From positions 248,001-312,000 of the forward strand of contig NZ_JAJALI010000004.1 of the NCBI RefSeq assembly GCF_020523795.1: DNA of 64,000 nucleotides. Direction: 5' to 3'. Below the pieces are notes generated by a model, which was not told where the DNA came from, did not search any database, and saw only the letters and a list, made by a program, of their open reading frames with translations. The DNA is from Ancylobacter sp. Lp-2. Lineage in GTDB: Bacteria; Pseudomonadota; Alphaproteobacteria; Rhizobiales; Xanthobacteraceae. A program made the position numbers and the translations under genes. Below are positions 1-8,031 of the stretch, piece after piece. Positions within the stretch are counted from its first letter, which is position 1. The number at the start of each line of letters is the position of its first letter.

Positions 1-262
1 GATGCGCGGTCGGCGCGACGAGGATCGGATGCGCGAAATCCTGCCCGAACAGCCGCAGCCCGGTGCCGCCGCCGGCGATCTCCGGCAAGGCGCGGCTCTT
101 CAGCCGCAGGCGCGCGAAGGCCTCGCGGTTCCAGCGCAGCGTCGTCTCGTCGGCGGCACCGCCGGAATAATAGCCCCAGGCCTCCCGCCCCAGCCGCTCG
201 CGGGCGACCGGCTCGTAGTCCTCCACCGCCACCACGCCCTCGGGAATTTCGAACCGTGCCAT
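1..262 (-). CDS. FMN-dependent alpha-hydroxy-acid dehydrogenase/oxidase (5' part only)
   Basis: Only the first 87 codons lie in the window; the gene runs off the left edge. The product starts MARFEIPEGVVAVEDYEPVA and continues with WGYYSGGAADETTLRWN, then RLRLKSRALPEI and ends in DFAHPILVAPTA. This is the N-terminal signature of the FMN-dependent (S)-2-hydroxy-acid oxidase/L-lactate dehydrogenase family (glycolate oxidase, lactate dehydrogenase LldD, mandelate dehydrogenase): the YYxGGAxDExT segment and the PILVAPTA strand contribute to the FMN site. The substrate cannot be told without the C-terminal half. It is divergent from the next gene with about 116 bp between them. ATG at 262 is the only good start. 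Confidence 0.85.
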   Translation of the reverse strand, partial: MARFEIPEGVVAVEDYEPVARERLGREAWGYYSGGAADETTLRWNREAFARLRLKSRALPEIAGGGTGLRLFGQDFAHPILVAPTAH

Positions 263-378
263 ATCCGCTCCGCTACCGCTCCCATCCGCCTTAATGCAGG
301 CCATCTATTAACCCAAGAGGAGCATAGTCGGAGCCTGCGTATGGCAGGCGCCCGAGTTGCCGGCTAGTCTCGCAGGCG

Positions 379-981
379 ATGAGCGGGGGATCCATGGAAG
401 AAGGCCGCCACCAGCGGGACGACGCGTCCGGTCTGTCGCTGCGCGAGGCGATCCGCGCCGCGCGGGTGGAGGCTGCCGAGCAGGCCGGCGTCATCGTCGA
501 GCTGCGCGACGCCAGCCTCGCCCGCCTGTCCATGCTCAACGAGATTCTCGACCCGGTCTTCTCCGAGGTGCCGCTGGAACATGCCGACCTGTTCGATCGC
601 GGGCTGATGCCGGGCGAGACCCCGCGCCTGTTCGTCGACATGGTCGCGCATGTGACGCTGGGACGCGACCGGCGCACCTTCCGCTTCCTGCAGGACACCC
701 GCTCCGGCCGGCGGGTGCTGGCCGAAAGCACCAATCCGAACGACATCGCCGATGCGGTGACGCGCTATGTCGCCCGCCGGCTTATCGCCCGCGAGCAGGC
801 TATCGCCACCAGCACGCCGCCCGAACCCGAGGCGCCGCGCCCGCTGCCGCACCATCCCCCGGCACCGTCCGCGGCCCCGGCCGGCGAGCCGCGGCGGGGC
901 GGGGCCGGCGCCTTCCTCATCGGCCTGCTCGCCGGCATCGCCGCGACCGTCGCCGGCTGGCTGCTGCTGCAGGGGCACTGA
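379..981 (+). CDS. Tail-anchored conserved hypothetical protein
   Basis: A 200-residue protein that I do not recognise as a named family. Residues 1-145 are a charged, mainly helical soluble part (AIRAARVEAAEQAGVIVELRD), followed by a proline-rich linker (about 148-175, with PPEPEAPRP and HHPPAPSAAP) and a single hydrophobic helix near the C-terminus (about 180-198, FLIGLLAGIAATVAGWLLL) ending in QGH. This is the architecture of a tail-anchored membrane protein with its bulk in the cytoplasm. No catalytic motif is visible. ATG at 394, preceded by a GGGGGA stretch, is an equally plausible start. It stands alone between a divergent and a convergent gene. Confidence 0.6.
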   Translation: MSGGSMEEGRHQRDDASGLSLREAIRAARVEAAEQAGVIVELRDASLARLSMLNEILDPVFSEVPLEHADLFDRGLMPGETPRLFVDMVAHVTLGRDRRTFRFLQDTRSGRRVLAESTNPNDIADAVTRYVARRLIAREQAIATSTPPEPEAPRPLPHHPPAPSAAPAGEPRRGGAGAFLIGLLAGIAATVAGWLLLQGH

Positions 982-1002
982 CCGGCGCGAGGCCCGCGCC
1001 GG
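982..1002. terminator. GC-rich hairpin between convergent genes
   Basis: A perfect 8-bp stem, CCGGCGCG at 982-989 and CGCGCCGG at 995-1002 with a 5-nt loop, sits immediately after the stop of the tail-anchored protein and just before the end of the convergent P460 gene. No T-run follows on either strand, so it may be a weak or factor-assisted terminator. Confidence 0.35.
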
Positions 1003-1007
1003 CTGGT

Positions 1008-1562
1008 TCACGGTGCGTAGCGGGTGAAGACGTAGTCGTGGTCCTTCACCAATGCCTCATGGCAGGCGAAGCAGGTCTCGTGCTGGGCACGGTCGACCGG
1101 CTTGCCGTCGATGAAGCGCCCGAAGCCCCAGCCTCCCGTGTCGGGGTATTTCTTCGAATCCTTCACCATCACCTGCACCGTGGTGGCCATGCCCGGCACT
1201 GTCGCCGAGGCGAATTCCGGCGACGGCGTGCGCTTCCAGGCCAGCTTCACCAGCACCGTGCCGTCCGGGAACGGCAAGGTGCCGGCGCGATAGGCATCGA
1301 CCGCCGTCTGGTTGCCGACCACCGCGCGTAGTTCGTTGAGCGGCACGTCCTCCAGCGCCGGGGCTATCAGCTCCCATTGCCGATAGCCCGGCGGGATGGT
1401 GACGCCGAAGATCGGCGAGGCGTTGTCCGGCACGGTGCCGCTGAACGAAACGCCGCTGGACGAGGCGCTACCTTGCGCCTCGCCATCCGCCCGGCTCACC
1501 GCCGCCAGCGCGCAGGAGGTCAGGATCGCGCCGACGCCGGCGAGCAGATAAAGCCGCTTCAT
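1008..1562 (-). CDS. Cytochrome P460 domain protein, exported
   Basis: A 184-residue secreted haem protein. The N-terminus (MKRLYLLAGVGAILTSCALA) is a signal peptide with a possible lipobox (LTSC, residues 14-17). The mature part has the P460-fold features: GYRQWELIAP, then FPDGTVLVKLAWKR, a KKYPDTGGWGFGRF segment, and a single c-type haem site CFACH at about residues 164-168 close to the C-terminus. P460 cytochromes bind a lysine-crosslinked haem and oxidise hydroxylamine/NO-type substrates, but many members are uncharacterised and this one may simply be a periplasmic electron-transfer or detoxification protein. A longer reading begins 21 nt upstream (1583); I prefer 1562 because the signal peptide starts there. 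It lies 17 bp downstream of the hydrolase and is probably co-transcribed with it. Confidence 0.8.
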   Translation of the reverse strand: MKRLYLLAGVGAILTSCALAAVSRADGEAQGSASSSGVSFSGTVPDNASPIFGVTIPPGYRQWELIAPALEDVPLNELRAVVGNQTAVDAYRAGTLPFPDGTVLVKLAWKRTPSPEFASATVPGMATTVQVMVKDSKKYPDTGGWGFGRFIDGKPVDRAQHETCFACHEALVKDHDYVFTRYAP

Positions 1563-1579
1563 CTGTCGTCTCCCGCGGC

Positions 1580-2647
1580 TCACAGCCTGTCGACGTCGAT
1601 CACCGCCTTGGCGAAGGCTTCCGGCGCCTCCTGCGGCAGGTTGTGGCCGATGCCGCCGGTGACCAGCCGGAACTCGTATTTGCCGATGAAGCGCTTCGCA
1701 TAGGCCTCGGGGGCGGGATGCGGCGCGCCATTGGCGTCGCCTTCCATGGTGATGGTCGGCACGCCGATGCTCGGCAGCGCGGCGAGCCGCTTCTCGAGCG
1801 CGTCATACTTCGCCTGCCCCGGCGCCAGACCCAGCCGCCAGCGATAATTGTCGATGCTGATGGCGACATGGTCGGGATTGTCGAAGGCGGCGGCGGAGCG
1901 GTTGAAGGTGGCGTCGTCGAACGCCCATTTCGGCGAGGCCAGTTCCCAGATCAGCCGGGCGAAGTCGTTCGTGTACTTGCGATAGCCGAGCTCGCCGCGC
2001 TCGGTGGCGAAATAGTACTGGTACCACCATTGCAGCTCTGCCTTGGGCGGCAGCGGCGCGCGGTTGGCCTCCTGGCTGCCGATCAGATAGCCGCTGACCG
2101 ACACCATACCCTTGCAGCGCTCCGGCCACAGGGCGGCGACGATGTTGACCGTGCGCGCGCCCCAGTCGAAGCCGCCGAGCAGCGCCGTCTTGATGTTCAG
2201 CGCGTCCATGAAGGCGATGGTGTCGACCGCCAACGCCGCCTGCTGGGCATTGCGCGGTGCCTCCTCGGAGCGGAAGCGCGTCCCGCCATAGCCGCGAAGA
2301 TAGGGAACGAGCACCCGATAGCCGGCGGCGGCGAGGATCGGCGCCACATCGACATAGGCGTGGATGTCATAGGGCCAGCCGTGCAGCAGCAGCACCGGCG
2401 GCCCGTCCGCCGGGCCGGCTTCGGCATAGGCGACGTTGAGCTCGCCGGCATCGACATGCTTGAGCGCGCCGAAGGAGGTGTGCGAGCCGCGCGCGCCACC
2501 GGCAGAAGAACTCGCCGGCACCGGGGTCGCGGCATCCGGGCTCGATTGCGCGGAGGCCACCGAGATGGTGGCGAAGGGAGAGGCGGCAAGCCCCAGCGCG
2601 GCCATGCCGAGCATGGTGCGGCGCTGCTGGTTGATCGGGTCTGACAT
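1580..2647 (-). CDS. Tat-exported alpha/beta hydrolase (epoxide hydrolase/dehalogenase-like)
   Basis: A 355-residue alpha/beta-fold hydrolase. A twin-arginine type leader (QRRTMLGMAALGLAAS, RR at 9-10) with a cleavage region around ASA-QSS (about 32-33) suggests folded export to the periplasm. Fold markers are LLLHGWPYD (oxyanion HGxP, about 87-94), RGYGGTRFR, and the nucleophile elbow LLGGFDWGAR with Asp161 in place of Ser; an Asp nucleophile is typical of epoxide hydrolases and haloalkane dehalogenases. The catalytic His is in GGIGHNLPQE near the C-terminus. The substrate is unknown. A longer frame exists upstream, but the ATG at 2647 begins the Tat leader. First gene of a two-gene unit with the P460 protein. 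Confidence 0.8.
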   Translation of the reverse strand: MSDPINQQRRTMLGMAALGLAASPFATISVASAQSSPDAATPVPASSSAGGARGSHTSFGALKHVDAGELNVAYAEAGPADGPPVLLLHGWPYDIHAYVDVAPILAAAGYRVLVPYLRGYGGTRFRSEEAPRNAQQAALAVDTIAFMDALNIKTALLGGFDWGARTVNIVAALWPERCKGMVSVSGYLIGSQEANRAPLPPKAELQWWYQYYFATERGELGYRKYTNDFARLIWELASPKWAFDDATFNRSAAAFDNPDHVAISIDNYRWRLGLAPGQAKYDALEKRLAALPSIGVPTITMEGDANGAPHPAPEAYAKRFIGKYEFRLVTGGIGHNLPQEAPEAFAKAVIDVDRL

Positions 2648-2994
2648 GGGATGTTCTCGCCTGCTGAGGGACGGCCAAAGATGACGGCCGCCCTGTATCT
2701 GCGCTGTGTGGGATCGGACCGGATTTGAAAGCCCGTGTAGGATCCCGGCGAGGCGACACACTGCAATACAACGCGCGCGCCGGATGCCGGAAATGCACGT
2801 CCCGCCGCCGTCCCTTCCTCAATGCACGCCGGCGCGTGCCAGCTCCGCACACCCGCGTATCCGAATGTAACGAACCGGGGGCGGGACACGCCGGAAGACG
2901 CAGCGTGCCAATCCGCACACATGCCGGACATGCCTGCCTGCAATGTGCCGTCCATCCGCCGCCACCGTGCGGCGCGAACCAACGGAGCGTACCC
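2648..2994. promoter_or_regulatory. Divergent control region, hydrolase-P460 unit and ohr
   Basis: These 347 bp hold no gene that I can support and must carry promoters for both directions. Two elements resemble the motif in front of the response regulator: TTGAAAGCCCGTGTAGG at 2725-2741 and GTATCCGAATGTAAC at 2857-2871; the second is a GTAnC pair spaced 10 bp apart, about 125 bp before ohr. I see no clear OhrR-type palindrome and no ohrR gene nearby. Confidence 0.4.
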
Positions 2995-3411
<417 letters not shown>

Positions 3412-3434
3412 CGCCGACCGCCACGACGTAAAGG

Positions 3435-3478
3435 GGGCCGGGATCCGACACGCCGTCGGGTCCCGGCCCTTATTTTGT
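3435..3478 (+). terminator. Rho-independent terminator after ohr
   Basis: Arms GGGCCGGGATCC (3435-3446) and GGGTCCCGGCCC (3458-3469) pair with one mismatch around an 11-nt loop, followed by TTATTTTGT. It lies about 20 bp after the ohr stop. Confidence 0.8.
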
Positions 3479-3489
3479 CGGCCGCGGCG

Positions 3490-3612
3490 TCAGCGACCAG
3501 CCGGCGCGGCGAGAATGGCCAGCACCGGCGGCGCCTCGCGCGGATTGGTGTCCCACGCACAGGGAAAGGCGGCCAGCGCCAGCACGGTCGCGGCAATGAC
3601 AAAGCTGCGCAT
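3490..3612 (-). CDS. Small exported peptide (40 aa), unknown
   Basis: A 40-codon reading frame translating to MRSFVIAATVLALAAFPCAW, then DTNPREAPPVLAILAAPAGR. The first 16-18 residues look like a signal peptide or membrane anchor; the rest is a short proline/alanine-rich tail. It has a convincing ribosome site (AAGGAAG, 7 nt before the ATG) and begins 29 bp after the stop of the aldehyde dehydrogenase, so it can be translated from the same message. I know of no family. Support is the ribosome site, position and leader-like composition; chance occurrence remains possible. Confidence 0.45.
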   Translation of the reverse strand: MRSFVIAATVLALAAFPCAWDTNPREAPPVLAILAAPAGR

Positions 3613-3641
3613 CGGTTTCTTCCTTGGCTGCGGAACCCGGT

Positions 3642-5108
3642 TCATGCCGGCACCGGCATGAAGACCGCCTTGGTCTCGAGGAAGGCTTCCAGCCCCTCCG
3701 GGCCCCCCTCGCGGCCGAGGCCGGACGATTTGTAGCCGCCGAAGGGCACCGAGGGCGCCAGCTCCATGCCGTTGATGCCGACCTGCCCGGTGCGGATCCG
3801 GCAGGCGATCTCATAGGCATGCTCAACATCGCGGCCATAGACGCTGCCGCTGAGGCCGAGCTCGCTGTCATTGGCGATCTGAATCGCCTCCTCCTCGTCG
3901 GCATAGCCCTGCACGGTCACCACCGGGCCGAAGATCTCCTCGCGGGCAATCGCCATCTGCGGCGTCACATCGACGAAGACGGTCGGCTCGATGAAATAGC
4001 CCCGGTTGAAACCGGCGGGCTGGCCGCCGCCGAGCACGATGCGCGCGCCCTCGTCCCGGCCTTCGGCGATATAGCCGAGGACGCGGTCGCGCTGGCGGGC
4101 GTTCAGCACCGGGCCGACCTGCGTCTGTCGGTCCCACGGATCGCCGAGCCGGAGCGTGCCGACGATGCCGGCATAGGCCGCGACCACTTCGTCGAGACGC
4201 GACTGCGGCGCGAGGATGCGGGTCTGCGCGAAGCAGATCTGCCCGGCGAACGGCATGGTGAAGGGCGCGAGCGCCGGCAACGCCGCCGCGAGATCGACAT
4301 CCTCCAAGAAGATGGCCGCCGACTTGCCGCCCAGTTCCAGCGTCACCCGTGCCATGCGGTCGGCGGCGCTGAGGCCGATCTGCCGGCCGGCGGCGACGCT
4401 GCCGGTGAAGCTGATCTTGTCGACCTCCGGCGAGGCGACGAGATAGGCGCTCTCCGGACGGTCGGCGGTCACCACATTGAGGACGCCCGGGGGCAACCCG
4501 GCCTCCATCGCGCATTCGGCGAGGATCAGCCCCTCGACCGGGCTTTCCACCGGCGATTTGACGATGCAGGTGCAGCCGGCCGCCAGCGCGGCACCCACCT
4601 TTTGCGCGGTGACCGGAAAGGCCGCGTTCCACGGCGCGATCAGCGCCGCCACGCCCACCGGCTCGCGCCGGACGCGGGCATGGCCGCGCGCCGTCGGGCG
4701 GCGATCCTCGAAGGCATAGCTGGCCGCGAGTTCGGCATAGTAGCGATAGCGGGCAAGGCCGGCCTGCACGAGGATCTCGGCGAAGCTGATGGGCATGCCG
4801 ACCTGCGCGGTGGCGAGGCGCGCCAGCAGGTCGGAACGCAGCGCCAGCCGGTCGGCGAGCCGCGCCAGCAGCTGTGCCCGCTCGCCAGCGCTCATGGTCG
4901 GCCAGGGGCCGTGGTCGAAGGCGTGGCGGGCGGCGGCGATGGCACGATCCATGTCGGACGTATCCGCCAGCGCGACCTCGAAGACCGTCGCCTCGGTGGC
5001 AGGATGGATAACGGCGGCGCGGCGCCCGCTATGGCCGGCGACCCAGGCGCCGTTGATGAAGAAGCACTCGAGCAGTTTGGGGGTCAGTTCGTCGGTGATG
5101 TCAGGCAT
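3642..5108 (-). CDS. NAD(P)-dependent aldehyde dehydrogenase
   Basis: A 488-residue ALDH-superfamily enzyme oxidising an aldehyde to its acid. Motifs in order: APWNAAFP with catalytic Asn161, the nucleotide-binding FTGSVAAGRQIG (about 234-244), the general base Glu258 in TLELGGK, and the catalytic Cys292 in FAGQICFAQTRI; EIFGPVV and PFGGYKSSGLGREGG close the C-terminal part. Cofactor contacts are slightly atypical (IVKSPVESP rather than the usual VVKPSE). It is closest to the broad-specificity betaine/geranial-type group by pattern, but the substrate cannot be assigned. ATG at 5108 starts the normal N-terminus; the frame stays open upstream into dipZ only by chance. Confidence 0.9.
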   Translation of the reverse strand: MPDITDELTPKLLECFFINGAWVAGHSGRRAAVIHPATEATVFEVALADTSDMDRAIAAARHAFDHGPWPTMSAGERAQLLARLADRLALRSDLLARLATAQVGMPISFAEILVQAGLARYRYYAELAASYAFEDRRPTARGHARVRREPVGVAALIAPWNAAFPVTAQKVGAALAAGCTCIVKSPVESPVEGLILAECAMEAGLPPGVLNVVTADRPESAYLVASPEVDKISFTGSVAAGRQIGLSAADRMARVTLELGGKSAAIFLEDVDLAAALPALAPFTMPFAGQICFAQTRILAPQSRLDEVVAAYAGIVGTLRLGDPWDRQTQVGPVLNARQRDRVLGYIAEGRDEGARIVLGGGQPAGFNRGYFIEPTVFVDVTPQMAIAREEIFGPVVTVQGYADEEEAIQIANDSELGLSGSVYGRDVEHAYEIACRIRTGQVGINGMELAPSVPFGGYKSSGLGREGGPEGLEAFLETKAVFMPVPA

Positions 5109-5248
5109 GGTCAGCCTCCTCTGGCATGCGGGAAGGCTGGCGGACCGGCGTATCGGCGATGTGTGCGGCAGGCGGCGGAATTGTTTGCGATTGTAACGGA
5201 AAGGCCGCCGGGGCATCCCGGCGACCTCGTCTGCGCGGATCATGCGGC

Positions 5249-7018
5249 CTAGCCGAAGGTGAAGGCGTAGGCCTCGGCGCCGGGATCGAGGAAGCGGATC
5301 TCGAAGCGCCGCTCCCGCACCGGCCCGCTCTGGCGCACCAGCTGGTAGAGCCGCGTCTCCGACACCGTGCCCTCGCCGTCGGGCCCGACATCCGCGCCGT
5401 GATCCGCGCCGGGCGCCGCGCCGTCGACGCTCACCCGGAAGCGCACCGGCCGCGACGCCTCGCCGGGACCGAGCACGAGGTTCAGGTCCCGCGCGCTGAA
5501 TCGGTAGACGATCCCGCCATCGGGCGTGTCGAGCACCGCGCGCTCGGCGCCGACGGTCCAGTTGCCGGCAAGGCTCCATTGGTTGAGACGCGGCGCGCCA
5601 GGCGTGTAGTCGCGCGGCCGGTCGGCACCGACGCCTTCCGGCGACGCGAAGCCGGTGGCCTGTTCATAGCCGACATAAGTCTCGCGCGAGCCCATGCCGG
5701 CGAGATCGGGCGCCGCCTGAATGCCGGCCGCCCGCGGGGCGACCAGAGCGCCTTCGGCGCGCGGCTTGCCCGCCGCTTCGGCCAGCAAGTCCTGGATCAC
5801 CCGCTCGGAACGCGCATAGCCGCCCTCGCCGAACTGGTGGTAGCGGATCCGCCCCTCGGCATCGACGACGTACAGCGCCGGCCAGTAATTGTTGCCGAAG
5901 GCGCGCCAGATGTTGAAATCGCTGTCGACCGCCACCGGATAGGTGATGCCGAAATCGCGCACCGCCTCCTTCACATTGTCGAGCTTCTTCTCGAAGGCGA
6001 ATTCCGGCGAGTGCACGCCGATCACCACCAGCCCCTGGTCCTTGTACTTGTCGGCCCAGGCGCGGATGTAGGGCAGCGTGCGGATGCAGTTGATGCAGGA
6101 ATAGGTCCAGAAATCGACCAGCACGACCTTGCCGCGCAACGCCTCGGCGCTGAGCGGCGCGCTGTTGAGCCAGCTCACCGCCCCACCCAGCGACGGCAGG
6201 GTGCCTTCGACCGGCAGGCTGCTACGATAGGGCTCCGTGCGTCCATCCGCGACGATGGTGGCGCCGGCGCTGGCAAGCCGGGACGGCTCGCCGGAAGGCG
6301 TGCGACCGAAGCGATCGAGCAGCGACTGCTCGATGCCGGCCGTGCTCGCATAGGACAGCCGCGCCAGCAGGGTGGTGTCGAGCCCGAGCGCGATCACCGC
6401 GACGCCGGCGAGGACGGCGATGCCGAGCCCCTGCCGGACGCGCTCGCCCACGCCGAGCGCACGCTTCATCAGCCCCAGCACGCGGCCGCCCGCCAGCATG
6501 GCGAGGCCGAGCGAGGTGGCGGCGCCGGCGGCATAGGCGGCGAGCAGCAGCGTCGTCTCGACGCTCGCGCCCTTGAGCGCCGCACCGGTGAGGATCACCC
6601 CGAGGATCGGCCCGGCGCAGGGCGCCCACAACAGCCCGGTCGCCATGCCCAGCAGCAGCGAGCCGCCGATGCCGGCACCGCCATCCTCGACGCCGCGCGA
6701 CAGCCGGTCGCCGAGCGCGACGGCCGGCGCCGACACGCGCGCCGCCAGCGACGGCGACAGCAGCGTGAGACCGAACAGCGCGAGCAGCACCAGCGCGGCG
6801 GCGCGGCCGACATCATTGGCGTGGACGGCCCAGTTGCCGCCCACGGCGGCAAGCGTCGCCACCGCCGCGAAGGTCACCGCCATGCCGGCGAGCATCGGCA
6901 GCACGCCGCGCAGGAAGGAGGTCCCCGCCCGTGCGAACACGAAAGGCAGGATGGGCAGGATGCAGGGGCTGACGATGGTCAGCACGCCCGCCAGATAGGA
7001 AACGACGAGAAGGGTCAT
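5249..7018 (-). CDS. dipZ: DipZ-type thiol-disulfide protein (CcdA + thioredoxin + C-terminal domain)
   Basis: A 589-residue fused membrane redox protein. Residues 1-215 are a CcdA/DsbD-like membrane domain with the paired cysteines SPCILP (Cys19) and WAPCAGP (Cys134), which carry electrons across the inner membrane. A linker leads to a periplasmic thioredoxin/TlpA-like domain with FWTYSCINCIRTLP (Cys308, Cys311). The final ~150 residues (YVGYEQATGF... to FTFG) match the beta-sandwich C-terminal domain of DipZ proteins. Role: periplasmic thiol reduction, possibly of peroxide-damaged proteins, which fits the neighbouring ohr and aldehyde dehydrogenase. Start ATG at 7018 is the beginning of the first membrane segment. 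Divergent from the two-component genes. Confidence 0.88.
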   Translation of the reverse strand: MTLLVVSYLAGVLTIVSPCILPILPFVFARAGTSFLRGVLPMLAGMAVTFAAVATLAAVGGNWAVHANDVGRAAALVLLALFGLTLLSPSLAARVSAPAVALGDRLSRGVEDGGAGIGGSLLLGMATGLLWAPCAGPILGVILTGAALKGASVETTLLLAAYAAGAATSLGLAMLAGGRVLGLMKRALGVGERVRQGLGIAVLAGVAVIALGLDTTLLARLSYASTAGIEQSLLDRFGRTPSGEPSRLASAGATIVADGRTEPYRSSLPVEGTLPSLGGAVSWLNSAPLSAEALRGKVVLVDFWTYSCINCIRTLPYIRAWADKYKDQGLVVIGVHSPEFAFEKKLDNVKEAVRDFGITYPVAVDSDFNIWRAFGNNYWPALYVVDAEGRIRYHQFGEGGYARSERVIQDLLAEAAGKPRAEGALVAPRAAGIQAAPDLAGMGSRETYVGYEQATGFASPEGVGADRPRDYTPGAPRLNQWSLAGNWTVGAERAVLDTPDGGIVYRFSARDLNLVLGPGEASRPVRFRVSVDGAAPGADHGADVGPDGEGTVSETRLYQLVRQSGPVRERRFEIRFLDPGAEAYAFTFG

Positions 7019-7290
7019 GGCCGATCCTTTCGGACGAGCCGGCACCGGGACGGCGCCAGCGCGTGGAATGGCGGCTCATGTCGCCGGCGCAGATGTCGCC
7101 GATGTTTTCAGTGCGGCGGGATTTGTAACGGCGTGTAGCAACGCCGCCCCCTGCCCCGGCCCAAAGGGCGACGGATGGCGGCGCCGGCTCCCGCAGCCGG
7201 CACGGCCCGCTACACGCGGGTACAATTCCAGGGAATCGCCGCCCGGCGGAAAATGCTAGGCAGGGGCGTCATCATCGGAGCCTGGGGCGG
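7019..7290. promoter_or_regulatory. Divergent control region of dipZ and the two-component genes
   Basis: The 272 bp carry a pair of inverted, closely matching 17-mers: TTGTAACGGCGTGTAGC at 7123-7139 and GCTACACGCGGGTACAA at 7209-7225 (13 of 17 identical when one is inverted). Each contains two GTAnC-like half-sites 10 bp apart, the spacing used by OmpR-family response regulators, so these are likely sites for the adjacent regulator, controlling both directions. Confidence 0.55.
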
Positions 7291-8031
7291 ATGGATCATA
7301 TCGACCACATCTTGATCGTCGACGACGACCGCGAGATCCGCGACCTGGTGTCCAGCTATCTGAAGAAGAACGGCCTGCGCGTGACCGTCGCGGCGGATGG
7401 CCGGCAGATGCGCCATTTCCTCGACGCCGACCGCGTCGACCTCGTCGTGCTCGACGTCATGATGCCCGGCGATGACGGGCTGGTGCTGTGCCGCGAGCTG
7501 CGCGCCGGCCGGCACAAGGCCACGCCGATCCTGATGCTCACCGCCCGCACCGATGAGACCGACCGCATCGTCGGCCTTGAAATGGGCGCCGACGACTACC
7601 TCGCCAAGCCCTTCGCGGCGCGCGAACTGCTCGCCCGCATCAAGGCGGTGCTCCGCCGCACCCGCATGCTGCCGCCGAATTTGCAGGTCACCGAGCTCGG
7701 CCAGTTGCTGACCTTCGGCGAGTGGCAGCTCGACACCGTCGCCCGTCATCTCCTCGACAGGGAGGGCACGGTGGTGGCGTTGAGCGGCGCCGAATACCGG
7801 CTGCTGCGGGTGTTTCTCGACCATCCGCAGCGCGTGCTGTCGCGCGACCAGTTGCTCAACCTCACTCAAGGCCGCGAGGCCGAGCTGTTCGAACGCTCCA
7901 TCGACCTCTTGGTCAGCCGCCTGCGCCAGCGCCTGCGCGACGACGCCCGCGAGCCCGCCTACATCAAGACCGTGCGCAGCGAAGGCTATGTGCTCGCCAT
8001 GCCGGTCGAGATCACGACGGCAAGGCAATGA
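7291..8031 (+). CDS. OmpR-family response regulator
   Basis: A 246-residue two-component regulator. The receiver domain (1-120) has the acidic cluster ILIVDDDRE (Asp11-13), the phospho-acceptor Asp55 in LVVLDVMMPGDDG, Thr84 in LMLTART, and Lys106 in LAKPF. The C-terminal winged helix (about 130-240) has the family pattern LSGAEYRLLRVFLDHP and VSRLRQRL...IKTVRSEGYVL. Its stop overlaps the kinase start (ATGA), so the two are co-translated. Putative binding sites lie just upstream and before dipZ. The signal is unknown; context suggests oxidative or aldehyde stress. Confidence 0.93.
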   Translation: MDHIDHILIVDDDREIRDLVSSYLKKNGLRVTVAADGRQMRHFLDADRVDLVVLDVMMPGDDGLVLCRELRAGRHKATPILMLTARTDETDRIVGLEMGADDYLAKPFAARELLARIKAVLRRTRMLPPNLQVTELGQLLTFGEWQLDTVARHLLDREGTVVALSGAEYRLLRVFLDHPQRVLSRDQLLNLTQGREAELFERSIDLLVSRLRQRLRDDAREPAYIKTVRSEGYVLAMPVEITTARQ

